In this document: positions 7,291 to 12,985 of the stretch, piece after piece
Position numbering within the stretch: position 1 is the stretch's first letter
Layout of the letters: each line of letters begins with the position of its first letter
Source: Candidatus Eiseniibacteriota bacterium
Lineage (GTDB): Bacteria > Eisenbacteria > RBG-16-71-46
Direction of reading: 5' to 3'
Length of the DNA: 12,985 nt
Assembly: GCA_005893365.1 (NCBI GenBank)
Contig: VBPB01000064.1
Coordinates: 1-12,985, forward strand
Made by a program: the position numbers and the translations under genes
The notes under the pieces: model-generated
Databases searched by the model: none
Told to the model about the DNA's origin: nothing
What the model saw: the letters and a program-made list of their open reading frames with translations, nothing else

Positions 7291-7653
7291 ATGGCGTTCG
7301 ACTGGAGGAATCCCGAGCGGGTGGTGCCGTGGAAGCCGCGCCAGCGGTTCCGGCTCTCGGCGCTCGGCCACGACGCCGCCTCGCGCTACCAGAGCGCGGT
7401 GCGCGCCGCCCAGGAGTCCGCCTCGCAGCGTTCCGAGCTGGAGCGGGCGAAGCAGGCGTGGGCCGACGGGCTCAAGCTCCGGCCGATGGACGGCATCGTG
7501 CTCGACGAGCTGGTCGCCGGGCGCACCAGCCTGGCGGAGATGAAGGAGACGCTCGAGGCCTGCGGCCTCACGCTGCGCGAGGCGCGCGGCGCCATCGATC
7601 GGCTGCGCGCCGCCCAGCTGGTCGAGCCGCTGGAGACGGAGGGGGGCGTCTGA
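7291..7653 (+). CDS. small protein with winged-helix-like C-terminal half, unknown function
   Basis: This 120-residue soluble protein belongs to no family I recognise with certainty. AGAGG lies five bases before the ATG at 7291, and no upstream start in frame has a comparable site. The N-terminal half is charged (WRNPERVVPWKPRQRFR) and continues into a helical stretch rich in Glu, Arg and Lys (SQRSELERAKQAWADGLK). The C-terminal half (MDGIVLDELVAGRTSLAEMKETLEACGLTLREARGAI..., about residues 68-118) has the length and hydrophobic pattern of a winged helix-turn-helix: helix, short turn, recognition helix, and an ending like a wing strand (AAQLVEPLE). DNA binding is only an inference. The stop is 96 bp before the next gene on the same strand, so the two are probably co-transcribed. 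Confidence 0.6.
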   Translation: MAFDWRNPERVVPWKPRQRFRLSALGHDAASRYQSAVRAAQESASQRSELERAKQAWADGLKLRPMDGIVLDELVAGRTSLAEMKETLEACGLTLREARGAIDRLRAAQLVEPLETEGGV

Positions 7654-7749
7654 CCACGACGTCTCGGTGAGGACGCGCATGGTGGCCAGCATAGCATCGG
7701 CGGCGGCGACGTCCCGCGCGACCCCCACCGCGGCTGGCACCGAGGCGCC

Positions 7750-9489
7750 ATGACGCGGGGCACGCGCCGCGCCGGGACGCGGCCGCGGCGTGCGCCGGCC
7801 GGCGCCGAGCGCGCGCTGCGCGCGCTCGAGCGGGCCCGGGCGGAGTTCGGGCCCGGGAGCGAAGCGGTGAAGCTCGACCTGCTCACCCGGCTCGACCGCC
7901 TGCTCCTGCCGCGCGCGGCCCAGGTGGTGCGGCTGCACGAGGCGCTCTGCTTCCTGCGCGCCTACCCGGATGGCCCGCGCCTGCTCAAGCGCGTGGAGGC
8001 GATGCTCGCCGCCTTCGCGCGCCGGCGCGACCTCCTCCGCCACCGGCGGGCGCTGCCCGACTCCGGCATCGCTGGCACCGCGACCGAGTTCCGTTTCTTC
8101 TGGCCCACCGCCCGCTGGCTCGTGCGCCGGTGGGGGGCGCGGCTCGCCATCGTGTGGCGCGACTTCGACGGCCGCGACCAGCTCGAGGGCCTGCTGCCCC
8201 TGATGACGCACCCGGGCGAGGCGCCGGCCCTGGACGAGATCGCCTACTCGCCGCGCCAGTGGCTCGCGCGCCTCAAGGGGCCGGGGGAGACCGACGCCGC
8301 CTTCCTGGTGCGGCGCTTCGCGGCACTGCCGATGGACGAAGCCGCCCGCGAGGTGCTCTACGATCGGCTCGATCCGCCGCTGCGGCTTAGCCCCGGCCCC
8401 GACACGCCCTCACGCACCGCGGCGCGGACCGGGCCGTGCCCGGTCTCGTTCCAGCGGCACCCGCTCGACCGCAACCGGCCCGACCTGCGCGCCGCGTGGC
8501 GGCGGCCGCCGCTCGCCACGGTGGCGGTGCCGCGGCGCGAGGCCCAGCGGCTGATCGACCTGGCGCGCGAGGCGATGGTGACCCGCAGCCGCGACCTGGA
8601 TGTCTTCTCCTGGGCGAATCCCGACGACGTCCGTCTGGTCGACGGCGGCGACGGCCTCCGCTTCGCGGTGATCGGGGCGCTCCCCGAGCGGCGGCTCTTG
8701 CTCGAGGCGGTGTACGCGTTCCTGACCCTCAAGAACGGCGTGCCCATCAGCTACGTGCTCAACAGCGCGCTCTACCGGTCCGCCGAGATCGCCTACAACG
8801 TGTTCGAGACCTGGCGCGGGGCCGAGGCCGGGGCGGTCTACGGGCGCGTCGTCGCCACGCTGCGCCATCTCTTCGGCGCCGACAGCTTCACCATCTATCC
8901 GTACCAGCTGGGGGAGGGCAACGCCGAGGCGCTGGCCTCGGGTGCGTGGTGGTTCTATCAGAAGATGGGCTTCCGCCCGCGCGACCGGGACGCGACGCGC
9001 CTGATGGACGACGAGCTGCGGCGGATGCGGGTCGACCCGTCGCATCGCTCGAACCTCGCCACGCTCGAGCGCCTGGCCCACCACAACCTCTACTTCCACG
9101 TCGGGCGCGCCCGCGACGACGTGATCGGGTTGCTGCCGCTGCCGGCCGCGGGGCTCGCGGTGTCGGACGCTCTGGCCGCCCGCTTCGGCAGCGACCGCGA
9201 GTGCGCGACCCGGGTGTGCGCCGCGGACGCCGAGCGCCTGCTGGGGGCGGGCCCCGACCGGGACTGGAGCGCGGGGGAGCGGCTGGCCTGGGAGCGCTGG
9301 AGCCCGCTGGTGCTGGTGCTGCCCGGGGTCGCGACCTGGCCCGCGCGCGACCGGCGGGCGCTCGCCCAGGTGGTGCGGGCCAAGGGCGGCGTGCGCGAGT
9401 CGGAGTTCGTGCGCCGCTTCGACCGCCATCGCCGGCTGCGCGAGGCGCTGCGCCGGCTGGCGGTGCGCGCGGATGCGGAAAACCCGTAG
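7750..9489 (+). CDS. uncharacterised protein with GNAT-like core
   Basis: This 579-residue protein resembles conserved hypothetical proteins and I know no characterised member. GAGG lies four bases before the ATG at 7750. The Arg/Ala-rich first 110 residues look helical, with ERALRALERARAEF. A central region follows with aromatic and acidic motifs (EFRFFWPTARWLVRRWG, then IVWRDFDGRDQLEGLLP). The region around residues 325-410 reads like a GNAT acetyltransferase: GVPISYVLNSALY, then YNVFETWRGAEAG (compare the RxxGxG/A acyl-CoA loop), and finally GAWWFYQKMGFRPRD, which matches the usual GNAT ending 'Y-x-K-x-GF'. The rest (430-579) is helical and ends in a very basic tail. The canonical acyl-CoA loop is only partly kept, so catalysis is uncertain. 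There is no signal peptide. It probably shares a transcript with the preceding small protein. Confidence 0.65.
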   Translation: MTRGTRRAGTRPRRAPAGAERALRALERARAEFGPGSEAVKLDLLTRLDRLLLPRAAQVVRLHEALCFLRAYPDGPRLLKRVEAMLAAFARRRDLLRHRRALPDSGIAGTATEFRFFWPTARWLVRRWGARLAIVWRDFDGRDQLEGLLPLMTHPGEAPALDEIAYSPRQWLARLKGPGETDAAFLVRRFAALPMDEAAREVLYDRLDPPLRLSPGPDTPSRTAARTGPCPVSFQRHPLDRNRPDLRAAWRRPPLATVAVPRREAQRLIDLAREAMVTRSRDLDVFSWANPDDVRLVDGGDGLRFAVIGALPERRLLLEAVYAFLTLKNGVPISYVLNSALYRSAEIAYNVFETWRGAEAGAVYGRVVATLRHLFGADSFTIYPYQLGEGNAEALASGAWWFYQKMGFRPRDRDATRLMDDELRRMRVDPSHRSNLATLERLAHHNLYFHVGRARDDVIGLLPLPAAGLAVSDALAARFGSDRECATRVCAADAERLLGAGPDRDWSAGERLAWERWSPLVLVLPGVATWPARDRRALAQVVRAKGGVRESEFVRRFDRHRRLREALRRLAVRADAENP

Positions 9490-9537
9490 GCGGGAGTCGC
9501 GCCGTCGCCGGTGCAAGGCGGGCGCGGGCCGCGCGAT

Positions 9538-9562
9538 CGCGAATTGACTTGACGAGTTCGCG
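9538..9562 (+). terminator. possible stem-loop downstream of the GNAT-like gene
   Basis: CGCGAATT (9538-9545) can pair with AGTTCGCG (9555-9562), including one G-U pair, around a 9-nt loop, 48 bases after the stop at 9489. No U-tract follows, so intrinsic termination is uncertain. The rest of the 241-bp gap 9490-9730 holds no gene that I can support. Confidence 0.25.
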
Positions 9563-10215
9563 GGGTCATGTCACCCGCACCTCGCCCCTGGTGCGAAGAC
9601 AAGCACGTCAGCGTGCGCAGGATGCCCGCGGAAGGGCTGGGACTCCTCCCACCGTCTCTGAGAGCCAGGGCCCCAGGATCCGCGTCATGCGTGGCTCTGC
9701 GAGCGCCGAAAAGGTGCGTGATACAAATGAGTGTACCCGGCAACGCTCCCGACACCCGCCCCCGTCGTGGAGTCGCTCGTGAAGACGTACTCGCTGAAGC
9801 ATCTCTCCAACCGCACCGTGCGGAGCGGCCTGACCGGACTCGCCACCCAGGACCGTGATACGACCGCCAAGCTGCTCGCTTACATCGCCGAGTTCGATGC
9901 TCGCAAGCTCTTCGTCCCCGACGGCTATCCCTCGACGTTCGCCTACTGCGTCGGCGCGCTGCACATGTCGGTGGACATCGCCTACAAGCGCATCCGGGCG
10001 GCACGGGCTGCGCGGAGATTCCCGGCCATCTTCGAGGCGGTCGCCGAGAGGCGGCTGACCCTGAGCGGGGCGGTGCTGCTCGCGCCGTTTCTGATCGAAG
10101 CGACCAGCGCGGAGCTGATCGTGGCGGCCACGCACAAGACCAGGTCGAGCAGCTGTTGGCCGAGCGCTTCCCTCGACCGGACCTGCCGGCGCTGGTGCAG
10201 GCGATCGAGCCGGCG

Positions 10216-10243
10216 TGCCAACTGGCCCCGGGGCCAGTTGGCA
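10216..10243. repeat. perfect 28-bp palindrome (copy 1 of 3)
   Basis: The left arm TGCCAACTGGCCCC (10216-10229) is followed with no spacer by its exact reverse complement (10230-10243). It lies in the linker of the broken HNH-family gene, where it encodes CQLAPGPVG. It shares the core CTGGCC...CCAGT with the two dyads that follow. Confidence 0.8.
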
Positions 10244-10282
10244 TGACAACTCCCGAACGTCCAGCCGTGGCGCGTGCCGACG

Positions 10283-10302
10283 AACTGGCCGCACGACCAG
10301 TC
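10283..10302. repeat. imperfect 20-bp palindrome (copy 2 of 3)
   Basis: ACTGG (10284-10288) and CCAGT (10297-10301) form the arms, and two more inner pairs are possible. The centre is 63 bases after the centre of copy 1. It encodes ELAARPVL in the same codon phase as the other copies. Confidence 0.55.
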
Positions 10303-10351
10303 CTCATGGGCACCGGGACTCCTGCTGTCGACCGAGTTGGGGCACCCGCTG

Positions 10352-10371
10352 AACTGGCCGTACGGCCAGTT
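10352..10371. repeat. perfect 20-bp palindrome (copy 3 of 3)
   Basis: AACTGGCCGT is followed directly by ACGGCCAGTT, its exact reverse complement. The centre is 69 bases after that of copy 2. It encodes ELAVRPVG, in the same codon phase as copies 1 and 2. Confidence 0.75.
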
Positions 10372-10451
10372 GGCACGCCGCTGGAGATGCCGACCTCAGG
10401 CCCCACCGACGCGAGACCGGCCGGGCCGTCGACGGCGACGTGTCGCGCGGG

Positions 10452-11843
10452 CTAATGCAGGGCGTCGAGCCGCTTCTTGAACGCGGCGATCGTGCCGTCC
10501 GAGCGCTGGCCGGGCGGGAGCGCCTCGGCGAAGGTCACCGCCTCGCGCAGCGTGCGCCGCGCCGAGAGCGAGTCGGCCATGCCCAGATAGATGTCGGTGC
10601 GCGCCGAGTAGAAGGTGAGCGTGCGCGGGCCGTACGCGCGCTTGAGCGCGCGGTCGGAGGCGGCGAGCGCCTCCTTCCAGTGCTTCATCGCCTTGTAGGC
10701 GAGGGCGAGCCGCGCCGGAGGATTGTAGTCGCCGGGGGCGTCGCGCTCCGAGGCTTCGAGCATCGGGATCGCCCGCTCGGGCTGCCCCAGCTCGATGTAG
10801 GCCGAGAGCCGGTGCGGGTCGAACACCATGCGCGCGTCGGGCGTCTTCGCCTTCGCGGCCTCGCCGTCCAGGAACGCCGACCACGCCTCGGCGGTGGCCC
10901 GGGCGCCGGTGCTGTCGTGGGCGTCCTTGCGGGCGTCGAGCAGCGTGATGTAGACGCCCGATCGGTCGTCGGCCGCCATCGACAGCGTCAGGTCCTCGGC
11001 CACCGCCCGGGTGATCTGGTCGAGGGCCGCGACCAGCTCGGCCCGCCGCGGATGGTCGGCCGGCAGGCTCAAGGCGCAGTCGAGGCCGCTGGCCGCGACG
11101 TTGGGCGCCGACGGCGTGCGCGCGAGGCGCGGATAGGCGGCCAGCGCCAGGGACGCGCCCTCCTCGTAGCCGTCGGTCTGATTCAGGGCGTAGAGCAGCG
11201 ATTCCACGGTGCGGCCGTCGCTCGACCACCCCGCGGGGGCGAGCTTCAGCGCCTCGCGGTAGCCGGCGGCGGCGGTCGCGTAGTCGGCGCGGCCGTAGGC
11301 GTCGTCGGCGCGGGCCAGGGCCGAGTCGGCGGGTGAGCCTAAGCCGCCGCGGCCGGAGGCGACGGTCCCGGCGGTCACCGCCGCGCGGCCGTCGTCCAGG
11401 ATGCGCGTGAGCGCCGGCACGGTCGCCCCGCCCACCCAGCGCAGGGCGACCCGCTCATCCGCGGGGTCGAGGATGAAGAACGAGGGGAGCGCGGCGACGG
11501 CGAGCTGCTTGCGCACGCTCGCGTTCTTCGCCTTCTCGGTGTCGATCTCGAGCCAGACGAACCGCCTGGCCTGACTCGCGAGGGCGGGGTCCGTGAACAC
11601 GAACGCCCTCATCGAGCGACACGTGTGTCACCAGGGGGCCCAGGCTTCGATGAACAGCGGCACCTTGCGGGCCCTGGCCTCGGCGACCGCGCGAGTGTAG
11701 TCGTCGGCGATGAACGGCACGGTCAACGCCGAGCCGGGCGCCGGCCTGGCAGGCACCGCGCGCCCCGCGTCCGGCGCGACGCCGGCCAGGAGCAGCGCGC
11801 CCAGCAGGGCGGCGGAGATCGGGACGGGGCGGTGAGTGTTCAC
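10452..11843 (-). CDS. secreted thioredoxin-fold/TPR protein with in-frame TGA at the first active-site cysteine (candidate selenoprotein)
   Basis: Read as one frame interrupted only by TGA at 11628-11630, this encodes 463 residues. A signal peptide comes first (start GTG 11843; hydrophobic core ISAALLGALLLAGVA). The thioredoxin domain begins with DDYTRAVAEARARKVPLFIEAWAPW, followed by TGA as residue 72, His73, Thr74 and Cys75, then RSMRAFVFTD. It continues with WLEIDTEKAKN and the cis-proline segment VAALPSFFILD (Pro120). A long helical region with TPR-like repeats follows (ADYATAAAGYREALKLAP; MKHWKEALAASDRALKRA; SLSARRTLREAVTFAEALP). Relatives have Cys where TGA stands (WAPWCHTC). Codon use and protein character are continuous across the TGA, so either selenocysteine is inserted or the gene carries one nonsense change. 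If TGA is a true stop, a start at ATG 11612 would give a useless cytoplasmic fragment. Its role is probably periplasmic thiol-disulfide exchange. It lies 52 bp after the urate hydroxylase gene and may share its transcript. No good Shine-Dalgarno site precedes GTG 11843. Confidence 0.65.
11594..11630 (-). promoter_or_regulatory. candidate bacterial SECIS stem-loop starting at the in-frame TGA
   Basis: The 37 nt of mRNA starting at the TGA can fold as follows. UGA pairs with UCA, with a bulged C after it. ACACG pairs with CGUGU, and an internal loop UGU/UU comes next. CGCUC pairs with GGGCG (one U-G pair) below the apical loop GAUGA. This gives 13 base pairs. The upper stem has 5 bp, and the loop starts with G at position 18 counted from the U of UGA. 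Known bacterial SECIS elements lie just downstream of the UGA inside the coding sequence, with an apical loop roughly 16-37 nt away and a G at the first or second loop position, so this hairpin is near the short limit. The resolving cysteine uses TGT, where TGC would be typical here. Folding was done by eye, without energy values. Confidence 0.4.
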
Positions 11844-11895
11844 GCTTGTACGGTACCAGACGGGCCCGGGCCGCCACCAACCCGATTCCTCTGGC

Positions 11896-12985
11896 TCACG
11901 GGCGGGGCGGGGCGTCGTCGAGCCTGGCCCCCTGGGCGATCCAGGCCCCCAGGGTGCGCCGTTCCTCCTCGGTCATGCCGGTCAGGTTGCCGAGCGGCAT
12001 GGTCTTGGTGACCACGGCCCGCACCATGATGCGCCCGGCGAGCTCGTGGATGCGGCGCGGGTCCTCGAAGACGATGCCGCTCGGTGGCTCCGGGAACGAC
12101 GGGTTGGTGGGCTTGCGCGCGTGGCAGGTGACGCAGCGCCGCTCGATGATGGCGTGCGCCTCGGCGAACGAGACCGGGGCCGCCCCGGCCAGGTCCGGCC
12201 CGGCCGGCGCCGCGCTCGGGACCTGCGCCGTGAGCGCGATCACCGCGACCAGGGCGGCGAGCCCCCCGGCCAGCACCCACCGGTTGCTGCGGCCGCGGAA
12301 GTTCATCACGTACTTGGCCGCCACGCCGAACAGCATGAGCAGCGTCAGCACCAACCAGGCGCGGGGGTGGCCGTAGGTCATGGGGAAGTGGCTGCTCAGC
12401 ATGGCGATCAGCACCGGCAGCGTGGCGTAGTGGTTGTGGATCGAGCGGCGCTTGGCGCGCTCGCCCAGCGTGGCGTCGGCGGGCTGCCCGGCCCGGGTCG
12501 CCGCGATCATCTTCCGCTGCGCCGGGATGATGTGCTGGGCGACGTTCGCCACCATGATGGTGCCGAGCAGGGCGCCGACGTGGATGAACGCGGCGCGTCC
12601 GCTGAAGAGGTGGGTGAGTCCCCAGGTGGCGGCGGTCAGCAGCCCGAACGAGATCAGGCCGCCGAGCGCCGGACGGCTCGCGAGCGGCGACCGCCACAGC
12701 AGGTCGTAGACCAGATAGCCCGTCACCAGGACCGCGAGGCTCAGGGCCACCGCCGTCCCGACGCCGAGGTTGGCGATGCTGCGGTCGACCAGGTAGACGC
12801 CGCCGCCCAGGTAGTAGACGACGCCGAGCAGGAAGAAGCCGCTGATCCAGGTGGTGTAGGCCTCCCACATGAACCAGTGCAGGTGGCGCGGCATCTCGCC
12901 CGGGGCGAGGACCTTGCGCTTCACCACCTCATAGAAGCCGCCGCTGTGCACCATCCACAGCTCGCCCACCACCGCCCCATCGCGC
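11896..12985 (-). CDS. puuD: PuuD-type membrane urate hydroxylase with C-terminal cytochrome c domain (5' end outside window)
   Basis: PuuD-type enzymes are membrane proteins with an N-terminal multi-helix domain (DUF989/urate oxidase N) that hydroxylates urate and passes electrons to a fused cytochrome c, giving 5-hydroxyisourate in purine breakdown. The fragment begins inside the N-terminal domain with GELWMVHSGGFYEVVKRKV and HLHWFMWEAYTTW, both characteristic. It continues through several membrane helices (WISGFFLLGVVYYLGGG, VALSLAVLVTGYLVYDLLW, FIHVGALLGTIMVANVAQHI, WLVLTLLMLFGVAAKYVM, WVLAGGLAALVAVIALTA). The C-terminal domain has a haem c site, CVTCH (12123-12137), and a likely distal ligand in TKTMPLGN. 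The frame is open to the right edge, so the true start and roughly the first 60 residues are missing; the GTG at 12972 is internal. No other purine-catabolism gene is in the window. The thioredoxin-TPR gene follows 52 bp later on the same strand. Confidence 0.85.
   Translation of the reverse strand, partial: RDGAVVGELWMVHSGGFYEVVKRKVLAPGEMPRHLHWFMWEAYTTWISGFFLLGVVYYLGGGVYLVDRSIANLGVGTAVALSLAVLVTGYLVYDLLWRSPLASRPALGGLISFGLLTAATWGLTHLFSGRAAFIHVGALLGTIMVANVAQHIIPAQRKMIAATRAGQPADATLGERAKRRSIHNHYATLPVLIAMLSSHFPMTYGHPRAWLVLTLLMLFGVAAKYVMNFRGRSNRWVLAGGLAALVAVIALTAQVPSAAPAGPDLAGAAPVSFAEAHAIIERRCVTCHARKPTNPSFPEPPSGIVFEDPRRIHELAGRIMVRAVVTKTMPLGNLTGMTEEERRTLGAWIAQGARLDDAPPRP

Larger units (their letters stand above)
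9731..10455 (+). pseudogene. frameshifted and truncated 13E12/DUF222-like HNH-endonuclease-family gene
   Basis: The first frame (GTG 9731 to 10246) encodes the N-terminal helical domain of the HNH-endonuclease family found in many copies in high-GC environmental genomes: SLVKTYSLKHLSNR, AKLLAYIAEFDARKLF, YPSTFAYCVGALHMS, AYKRIRAARAARRFPAIFEA, then LTLSGAVLLAPFL. After ATHKT near 10140 the family sequence continues in another frame (VEQLLAERFPRPDLPALVQAI), which fits a small deletion of 1 mod 3 bases, probably 7. That second frame runs through a linker with three palindromes and stops at TAA 10453-10455. The C-terminal HNH domain, with its paired CxxC and HH-x(n)-N-x(n)-H motifs, is absent, so no nuclease can be made. 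The stop overlaps the end of the convergent thioredoxin gene, which may mark the truncation point. The GTG start lacks a good Shine-Dalgarno site. Confidence 0.7.

Noticed and set aside
5105..7543. Open frame of 812 codons on the plus strand opposite the redox fusion gene
   Set aside because: The composition is typical of antisense GC-rich shadows. The minus strand carries well-defined FAD, NAD(P) and iron-sulfur motifs over the same bases.
9543..9572. TTGACT near 9544 as a -35 box for the HNH-family gene
   Set aside because: No acceptable -10 lies at 16-18 bp spacing, and the site is nearly 190 bp from the start codon and overlaps a stem-loop.
8410..10406. Long minus-strand frames opposite the GNAT-like and HNH-family genes
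   Set aside because: Arg/Ala/His-rich shadows without domains. The plus strand has recognisable protein motifs and Shine-Dalgarno support.

Overview
The window is 12,985 bp of very GC-rich bacterial DNA, with strong third-position G/C codon bias in every large gene. The gene families suggest a soil or sediment member of Gemmatimonadota, Candidatus Eisenbacteria or a related phylum. They include secreted BNR/Asp-box repeat proteins, a 13E12/DUF222-like HNH-family protein, a PuuD-type urate hydroxylase with cytochrome c, and a flavoprotein fused to NapH-like iron-sulfur modules. The phylum is an inference from family resemblance only. I see no rRNA, tRNA, CRISPR array, transposase, phage gene or integron.

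Layout, left half. A GT39-type membrane glycosyltransferase enters from the left edge (+, 2-1123). It is followed by a secreted Asp-box repeat protein (+, 1180-3869). The 5' part of that gene is broken by a frame change and an in-frame TAG, so only 1488-3869 is one long open frame. A small three-helix membrane protein of lower GC (+, 3884-4141) follows. Next, on the minus strand, come a ROK / polyphosphate-glucokinase-like kinase (4167-4916) and the flavoprotein / iron-sulfur membrane fusion (4913-7138). These two overlap by 4 bp and form an operon. The fusion has no in-frame ATG, GTG or TTG that includes its N-terminal FAD segment. A CTG six bases after GGAGG is the best start.

Layout, right half. 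Divergent from that operon lie a 120-residue wHTH-like protein (+, 7291-7653) and a 579-residue uncharacterised protein with a GNAT-like core (+, 7750-9489). A frameshifted, C-terminally truncated HNH-family gene follows (+, 9731-10455). Its linker carries three phased palindromes. The right end is read on the minus strand: a urate hydroxylase entering from the right edge (11896-12985), then a secreted thioredoxin-TPR protein (10452-11843).

The most interesting signal is in the thioredoxin-TPR gene. A single in-frame TGA (11628-11630) falls exactly on the first catalytic cysteine of the thioredoxin motif, giving W-TGA-H-T-C. The same frame then continues uninterrupted for 391 more codons. The mRNA from the TGA onward can fold into a 13-bp stem-loop with a 5-nt G-starting loop, as expected of a bacterial SECIS element. 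This is a candidate selenocysteine (UxxC) thioredoxin. The caution is that two other genes in the window carry clear lesions, so a nonsense mutation or base-calling error must be excluded.
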